From Methanomassiliicoccaceae archaeon UBA404 (lineage in GTDB: Archaea > Thermoplasmatota > Thermoplasmata > Methanomassiliicoccales > Methanomethylophilaceae): DNA of 18,468 nucleotides. The translations under genes were made by a program, and so were the position numbers. The DNA lies in the NCBI GenBank assembly GCA_002498605.1, contig DAHY01000025.1, positions 15,252-33,719 on the forward strand. Reading direction: 5' to 3'. Numbering within the stretch: position 1 is the first letter of the stretch; every line of letters starts with the position of its first letter. The notes beneath the pieces were generated by a model. That model was not told the DNA's origin. It made no database searches and saw only the letters and a list, made by a program, of their open reading frames with translations. Below, in pieces: positions 14,308 to 18,468 of the stretch.

Positions 14308-14674
14308 GCCGTATATCGATTGAAAGGTATTTAGGATTGTCAACAGTTTCGATTGAATAAGGAAACTATCGGCTATCATAGCATAAGTTTCCTTTTACAG
14401 CCTAAACTTTTTCCGATATAGCCGAATAAAGGTATTCCCGTAATCGGACGTTTCCATTCAACTGTCATGAATTATGGGTTTACGACTCCCTATTTTGGTT
14501 TTTGGTCGTTTTCCGCACCCTTTTACGGAAAGTTCGGGTAAACGATAAGGATTTGATGAATACGCCATATCAAAACCTGCATTCATATTCATATGCGGTT
14601 AATCAATCAAAACGATCTAATGCAATTCATTAAAATAATCTAATACAGCCTGCAATCATTTGCAATTCAGATGG
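14308..14674. other. Intergenic stretch without a recognised gene
   Basis: AT-rich sequence between the broken ATPase and the phosphoesterase gene. I see no gene. It contains an imperfect inverted repeat (TTTCCG 14510-14515 with CGGAAA 14526-14531, ten-base loop). Near 14610-14670 there are short direct repeats (TGCAATTCA twice, ATCTAAT/AATCTAAT twice). It may hold the ATPase promoter and the 3' end of the srp19 operon transcript. Confidence 0.4.
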
Positions 14675-15454
14675 TCATTTCTTATCTTTTGCTTTCCAGC
14701 GTGAATTGTTACGTCCTTTAATCATAAGGTCGGAACGTTTTCCCAAATTAACGCCGTCAAGTAAGTAAATCTGTGCGTTGTCAATATCCGTAAGTTTGCT
14801 GTTAAGCAACGGTCCCAGCAGATCTTCTTTTTCAACATTTACGGGAGATCCCCCCAGCATGCGGTTGAAAGCGGGAATGACAATGAATTTCTCGGGCAGG
14901 ACAGAATATCTTTCCGATTCCGTATCCAAAAATTTACCCCGCATCCAACAGGGTTCCGTTGTTATTTTTCCGACGCCGTCTTTGAACATTACCGCAGGGT
15001 GATTATGAGCCATAATCAGTATTTCGCAGTTCATCACGTCTTCAGAAGGCCAGGTATGTCCGTGAACATAACCGACCCGTCCGACTTTCAAACCCGTAGC
15101 GGGACGGAGCCTGACTCCCCGGGGAAGAAACTCTTCCAAATTGGTATCGTGGTTCCCTCTTATCACATCCACTTCGCTGAAAATATCCAGTAAATTATCG
15201 AAGAATTCGGGTATTTCCCGATACTCCTGTTTGGAAGTTCCGGGTACGGAGTCTTTGACATCGCCGATGATAATGATTCTGTCGCAGTCTTCCGATATTT
15301 CGATGACAGTATTCAGCATTTCTTTGGTTCTGGATACCAGGTGAAATCCCTTGGCTCCAAGGTGGGATTCGACGCCTATGTGCAAATCCCCTATCACCAG
15401 TATGTTTCCGTTACGCAATGCAGGTATGCCGATGACGGGCTGAATGTCAATCAT
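14675..15454 (-). CDS. SbcD/Mre11-related archaeal metallophosphoesterase
   Basis: This 259-residue protein belongs to the calcineurin-like phosphoesterases, in the archaeal group distantly related to SbcD/Mre11 (COG1407 type). The five metal-site motifs are present: GDLHIG (D23, H25), GDVKD (D65), GNHD (N101, H102, D103), VHGHTW (H131, H133) and AHNHP (H150, H152). The C-terminal part (about 160-259) ends in a basic tail. The natural substrate of this group is not established. The start ATG overlaps the nnr stop by four bases (ATGA), so the two are translationally coupled. That coupling does not by itself imply a shared pathway. Confidence 0.88.
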   Translation of the reverse strand: MIDIQPVIGIPALRNGNILVIGDLHIGVESHLGAKGFHLVSRTKEMLNTVIEISEDCDRIIIIGDVKDSVPGTSKQEYREIPEFFDNLLDIFSEVDVIRGNHDTNLEEFLPRGVRLRPATGLKVGRVGYVHGHTWPSEDVMNCEILIMAHNHPAVMFKDGVGKITTEPCWMRGKFLDTESERYSVLPEKFIVIPAFNRMLGGSPVNVEKEDLLGPLLNSKLTDIDNAQIYLLDGVNLGKRSDLMIKGRNNSRWKAKDKK

Positions 15455-16866
15455 TGTTTCGATAATCCTTCTTTCAGAACGTTGGGAATCTCATCGATAA
15501 CATCCGTTGCAATCATTCCGTAACTATGTGATTCGAATCCCCGATCTCCCGCTTTACCGCAAATATATGCGCCGAGGCATGCGGCATCGAATGCAGACAA
15601 ACCTTTTGAAAGAAGTCCAGCCACAATCCCGGCCAACACATCCCCGGTTCCGGCAACCGTCATTGCCGGATTACCGGTACGATTCATCCTTGTGTGTTTT
15701 CCGTCGGAGATTATATCCTCTTTTCCTTTCAGCAGTATGACGGCATTCAGCGATTTTGCGATATCGGCAACATCATCGGCATTTCTGAATTTCCTTCCGA
15801 GTCTTTCGAATTCTCTTTTGTGGGGTGTGAAAACAATCGGAACCGATGCTTTGAAACCCGATTCAACGGCAGTGATTCCGTCGGCATCGATGACCATGGG
15901 AACACCGCATCCGGAAACAAACATTCTGACCGCCGAAAGAGTATCTTCGTCCGTACCGAGACCGGGTCCGATCAGCACCGTATCATAATCAACGGAAAAT
16001 TTCAGAAGTTCGGGTACATGAGACGGAAGCAGAATATTACGGGAGTTGCCTCCATCATCTGCGAGGGGGTGAAATGTGAACACCGGCGAGAACGATGCCA
16101 CGGTGCCGGCAATTCCCTCCGGGGTTGCGATATTGACTATATCCGCCCCGACTCTCAGGGCAGACAGTCCGGACATGGCAGGAGCTCCGATGTAAGGCCC
16201 TCCGCCCACAATCATAACCCGCCCGTTGCATCCTTTGTGACTGTCGGATCGGGGAACGGGGTATCTCAGCATGTCGCCGGGTCCGACTATCCTTAATGCG
16301 TCTTCGGGGATTCCGATGTCAGCCACAACGATTTCGCCGGAGTTTTCTTCCGTCATACCCGTTTTCGGATACTGAAAAGAAACTGTTATGTCCGGTTTGA
16401 CCTGCATATCGCACCCTAATCCGGTGGGTATGTCAGCGGAGATTATCGTACCTTTGAAAGTTTTGGATATTTTAATGAAATTATCATAAGGCGATTTGAT
16501 CGACCCCTTGGTTCCTGTGCCCAAACCGCAGTCTACAAGCACATTGTATCTTTCGGGGACGAGGTCATCGAACATAATAACAGGACAATTCAATGCTGAA
16601 AAGTATTTTCTGGATATATCGGAACGTATCGACGTCTCGGGCTTCATCAGACAAACCGTGACATCCTCGTCTTTCATCAAACCGGCGGCGGCAAAACCGT
16701 CGCCTCCGTTGTTGCCCGTACCGCAAACAAACAGGAATTTCTTACCCGAATACTGTTTAAGAACCTTAACCAGAGCGTTTCCCGCATTTCCCATAAGCGT
16801 ACAGAGATCCGTGCCCAAAGCTTCGGCATTGGCATCCAATATACGGGTTTCCGATGCAGGCATCAT
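15451..16866 (-). CDS. nnr: Bifunctional NAD(P)HX epimerase / ADP- or ATP-dependent NAD(P)HX dehydratase
   Basis: This 471-residue protein repairs hydrated NADH and NADPH. The N-terminal YjeF_N epimerase domain (about 1-200) contains GTGNNGGDG (about 49-57) and DCGLGTG. The C-terminal ribokinase-like dehydratase domain (about 212-471) contains NGRVMIVGGG, LIGPGLGTD, FTPHKREFERL and the catalytic AGTGDVLAG. The length fits the usual fused bacterial and archaeal form. The start is uncertain: ATG 16866 aligns best with family N termini (MMPASETRILDANAE), while GTG 16875 would overlap the srp19 stop by four bases. It lies in a tight operon with srp19 upstream and the phosphoesterase downstream. 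Confidence 0.94.
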   Translation of the reverse strand: MMPASETRILDANAEALGTDLCTLMGNAGNALVKVLKQYSGKKFLFVCGTGNNGGDGFAAAGLMKDEDVTVCLMKPETSIRSDISRKYFSALNCPVIMFDDLVPERYNVLVDCGLGTGTKGSIKSPYDNFIKISKTFKGTIISADIPTGLGCDMQVKPDITVSFQYPKTGMTEENSGEIVVADIGIPEDALRIVGPGDMLRYPVPRSDSHKGCNGRVMIVGGGPYIGAPAMSGLSALRVGADIVNIATPEGIAGTVASFSPVFTFHPLADDGGNSRNILLPSHVPELLKFSVDYDTVLIGPGLGTDEDTLSAVRMFVSGCGVPMVIDADGITAVESGFKASVPIVFTPHKREFERLGRKFRNADDVADIAKSLNAVILLKGKEDIISDGKHTRMNRTGNPAMTVAGTGDVLAGIVAGLLSKGLSAFDAACLGAYICGKAGDRGFESHSYGMIATDVIDEIPNVLKEGLSKQ

Positions 16867-16871
16867 TTCAA

Positions 16872-17165
16872 TCACTTTTGATTTTTGACCAATATCTCAC
16901 CGATGCGGGGCAATATTTCAGTTTTAGTCATTTTTCCCTTTTCAACGCGTATGCAACCGTTTTTGGCAAGAGCATTGCCGGGGTAAGACATGTTTTCGAA
17001 TATTTTGTATTCCAAATCAAGAATCATGGCCCCTTTGGCAATGATATCCAGATCGGGTTCCTTCACGCACATCGATTTGGGAAGTCTGCGTCCTTCGGAA
17101 CGGGTACGTCCGATGTCAAAATATTCCGGCCATATCGTAATAGCCGTGTCGTCATCATATGCCAT
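16872..17165 (-). CDS. srp19: Signal recognition particle 19 kDa protein
   Basis: This 97-residue protein matches archaeal SRP19, which binds 7S RNA and prepares it for SRP54 in membrane targeting of nascent proteins. The N-terminal ITIWPEYFD motif, the RTRSEGRRLPKSMCVKEP region that contacts the RNA loops, and the KNGCIRVEKGKMTKTEILPRIGE end are characteristic. The start is placed at ATG 17165 (Met-Ala-Tyr). An in-frame ATG three codons earlier (17174) is possible. It opens the srp19-nnr-phosphoesterase operon and follows the S8e terminator by 38 bases. Confidence 0.95.
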   Translation of the reverse strand: MAYDDDTAITIWPEYFDIGRTRSEGRRLPKSMCVKEPDLDIIAKGAMILDLEYKIFENMSYPGNALAKNGCIRVEKGKMTKTEILPRIGEILVKNQK

Positions 17166-17203
17166 AATGAACACGTATCATGTAAAATAATTAAAACTAA
17201 TTG

Positions 17204-17242
17204 GAAAAATAAAGGCAGGCGGACCGTTGATCAGACGGCCCG
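17204..17242 (-). terminator. Terminator after S8e
   Basis: On the minus strand an eight-base stem (CGGGCCGT with ACGGTCCG, one G-U pair) with a seven-base loop lies at 17220-17242. A T-rich run, TTTATTTTT, follows at about 17205-17213. It begins about 14 bases past the S8e stop and separates S8e from srp19. Confidence 0.65.
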
Positions 17243-17256
17243 TATTAATATCGGCA

Positions 17257-17634
17257 TCAGAGCAGAACAGCGTTTATGACGCCATCCTGACCGGGTCTCG
17301 ACGTGACTACGGCGTCACCGGCTTCGGTAGTGATGGTAGCGCCCCTGTTCATGATGTTACGCTGAACGTAGTTGGGATCTGCCGGATTATTTTTGACTGT
17401 AATGATTTTTACCTTTTTGGTGGTGTTTGTATTCTTGTCGACAACATTGGCGTATTCTGCCATGTGCACGCCCATCTTCACGTTACCGCCCATTCCGCGG
17501 TACGCTTTGGATGTTTGGCGACCAATTCTTGTGAACTGTTTCTCTCTGCCGATTTCGAATTTTCTTTTACCCGCGCACAGAACACGTCTGCCGCCGGTAG
17601 GCTTTCTTCTTGATTTACCCTGCCAAAGTGCCAT
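17257..17634 (-). CDS. rps8e: Ribosomal protein eS8 (S8e)
   Basis: This 125-residue basic protein is archaeal small-subunit ribosomal protein S8e. The N terminus WQGKSRRKPTGGR, the segment KRKFEIGREKQFTRIG and the C-terminal NRGATITTEAGDAVVTSRPGQDG are strongly conserved family sequences, and the length is normal for archaea. The start is placed at ATG 17634 (Met-Ala-Leu-Trp-Gln). An in-frame ATG five codons earlier is unlikely because the likely TATA box would leave it at or before the transcript start. The gene appears to have its own promoter and terminator. Confidence 0.97.
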   Translation of the reverse strand: MALWQGKSRRKPTGGRRVLCAGKRKFEIGREKQFTRIGRQTSKAYRGMGGNVKMGVHMAEYANVVDKNTNTTKKVKIITVKNNPADPNYVQRNIMNRGATITTEAGDAVVTSRPGQDGVINAVLL

Positions 17635-17662
17635 ACTAATCGAATCCACTAGATAAAATATG

Positions 17663-17670
17663 TATAAAAA
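17663..17670 (-). promoter_or_regulatory. Likely TATA box of S8e
   Basis: The minus strand reads TTTTTATA. A transcript starting about 25 bases downstream would begin a few bases before the ATG at 17634, giving an almost leaderless mRNA. A second TTTATAT match near 17680 is also possible. Confidence 0.4.
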
Positions 17671-17685
17671 GGTTTGTGATATAAA

Positions 17686-18327
17686 TCAGTCTCTGAGGCT
17701 TAACAAAAGAGCTTCGGGTTTGCCGTTTTTGATATCTATAATAGCACTGTAGCCGTCTCTGGCGGGCCCCGGGTTCACAAACAGGGTGCCGTCCCGTTCA
17801 ACGGCGCCTATTGCTTCATGTACATGACCGGACAAAGCGAGTATAGGCCGGAATTCGTCAACGATGCGTTTAACCGCTTTGCTGCCGACACTCTGGCCGG
17901 ACGGAATCTGATCCAATATGCCGTAAGACGGAACATGTGTCATCAGAATCATTCCTTTTTTCGATATCTGTTTAAGGCCCTTATAGAGTTCATCCTCTGT
18001 GAGTTCGAAGGGAGTGTCAAAGATAGTTATGTTGGACCCGCCCAAGCCCGCAAAATACATCCCGTCGATTTCTCTGCCTATTCCGTGCATGTCGTGAGCA
18101 ACACCGGAAATTTTCTTAGGCATGTCCCTCGGATCGCAGTTTCCGGGGATGACGTATACCTCGGAATTGATATCCCGTATTATTTTTGCGGCTTCCTCGC
18201 CGGTACCCATATCGGTTACGTCACCGAGAAATACCGTGAAGTCGGGACGGTATTCCTCGATTCTTGAGTTAATCAATTCCAACATGGACTTTTTCTGATG
18301 AAAGTCGGTAATCACCAAAAATCTCAT
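17686..18327 (-). CDS. Calcineurin-like metallophosphoesterase (Icc-related)
   Basis: This 213-residue protein has a compact metallophosphoesterase domain with all metal-site motifs: D8-x-H10 (TDFH), GDVTD (D36), PGNCD (N63, D65), MTHVPSYG (H131) and SGHVHEAIG (H168, H170). The PGNCD form, with Cys in place of the usual His of GNHD, is common in the Icc-related COG2129 group, so it is not a defect. The VNPGPARDGY end is also typical. Substrate unknown. The start is placed at ATG 18327 (Met-Arg-Phe-Leu-Val). An earlier in-frame ATG at 18342 adds five residues that do not fit the first beta strand. It is not closely related to the other phosphoesterase at 14675-15454. Confidence 0.9.
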   Translation of the reverse strand: MRFLVITDFHQKKSMLELINSRIEEYRPDFTVFLGDVTDMGTGEEAAKIIRDINSEVYVIPGNCDPRDMPKKISGVAHDMHGIGREIDGMYFAGLGGSNITIFDTPFELTEDELYKGLKQISKKGMILMTHVPSYGILDQIPSGQSVGSKAVKRIVDEFRPILALSGHVHEAIGAVERDGTLFVNPGPARDGYSAIIDIKNGKPEALLLSLRD

Positions 18328-18468
18328 AGTCTGTGATAGCAAGACAGGTTAATACTCCTTTTGTCACAATAGTCTATTATATCGCGTATCATAACAACGG
18401 ATATAGGTTATATTGTTTACAATAGCGGACGAATACTGTTCAAGGAGCAAACCTGCCCAATTTAAAAA

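Noticed and set aside
14610..14670. Short direct repeats as a possible CRISPR or attachment site
   Set aside because: The repeats are only about 7-9 bases, differ in spacing and occur twice each. There is no regular spacer pattern, tRNA end or integrase gene.
18001..18327. PGNCD in the second phosphoesterase as a damaged active site
   Set aside because: Replacement of His by Cys in this motif is usual in the Icc-related group, and all other metal-binding residues are present.

Overview
The window is archaeal and most likely from a methanogen. It carries the classic euryarchaeal exosome/proteasome superoperon (RNase P Pop5, PsmA, SBDS, Rrp4, Rrp41, Rrp42, L37Ae, RpoP, Pcc1, prefoldin beta), archaeal S8e and SRP19 genes, and a hydrogenase/heterodisulfide-reductase cluster (HdrA, MvhD, MvhG, MvhA). 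Start sites have archaeal Shine-Dalgarno motifs (GGAGG, AGGTGA) and intergenic regions have TATA-like boxes. None of the 20 intact genes whose stop codon lies in the window ends in TAG (15 TGA, 5 TAA). With the Hdr/Mvh layout this fits a pyrrolysine-using methanogen of the Methanomassiliicoccales (Thermoplasmata). That lineage call is inference.

Layout. 1-489 (-) is the N-terminal part of an ABC transporter ATPase that runs off the left edge. 579-6131 (-) is the superoperon, eleven tightly packed genes read leftward. At its head, where other archaea often carry Rpp30 and L15e genes, sits an unusual membrane-anchored zinc protein with a C4HC3 RING-like finger. 6132-6475 is a 344-base AT-rich divergent promoter region. 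6476-12686 (+) is the hdrA-mvhD-mvhG-mvhA operon, closed by two consecutive hairpins. 12687-14674 is a decayed region: a possible transposase remnant, then a near full-length but broken DUF4143-type AAA ATPase gene with an in-frame TAA, an in-frame TAG and a 2-base frameshift. 14675-17165 (-) is SRP19, a bifunctional NAD(P)HX repair enzyme and an SbcD-related phosphoesterase, each overlapping the next by 3-4 bases or nearly so. 17257-17634 (-) is S8e with its own promoter and terminator. 17686-18327 (-) is a second metallophosphoesterase.

How it works together. The leftward superoperon links RNA degradation (exosome), protein degradation (20S proteasome), ribosome maturation, tRNA processing and modification, transcription and protein folding. 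The rightward operon encodes the H2-oxidising half of an electron-bifurcating MvhADG-HdrABC complex, which reduces ferredoxin and the CoM-S-S-CoB heterodisulfide. HdrB and HdrC are not in the window. HdrA is far longer than the usual 650 or so residues because it contains two HdrA-type FAD modules. No tRNA, rRNA, CRISPR array or complete insertion sequence was recognised.
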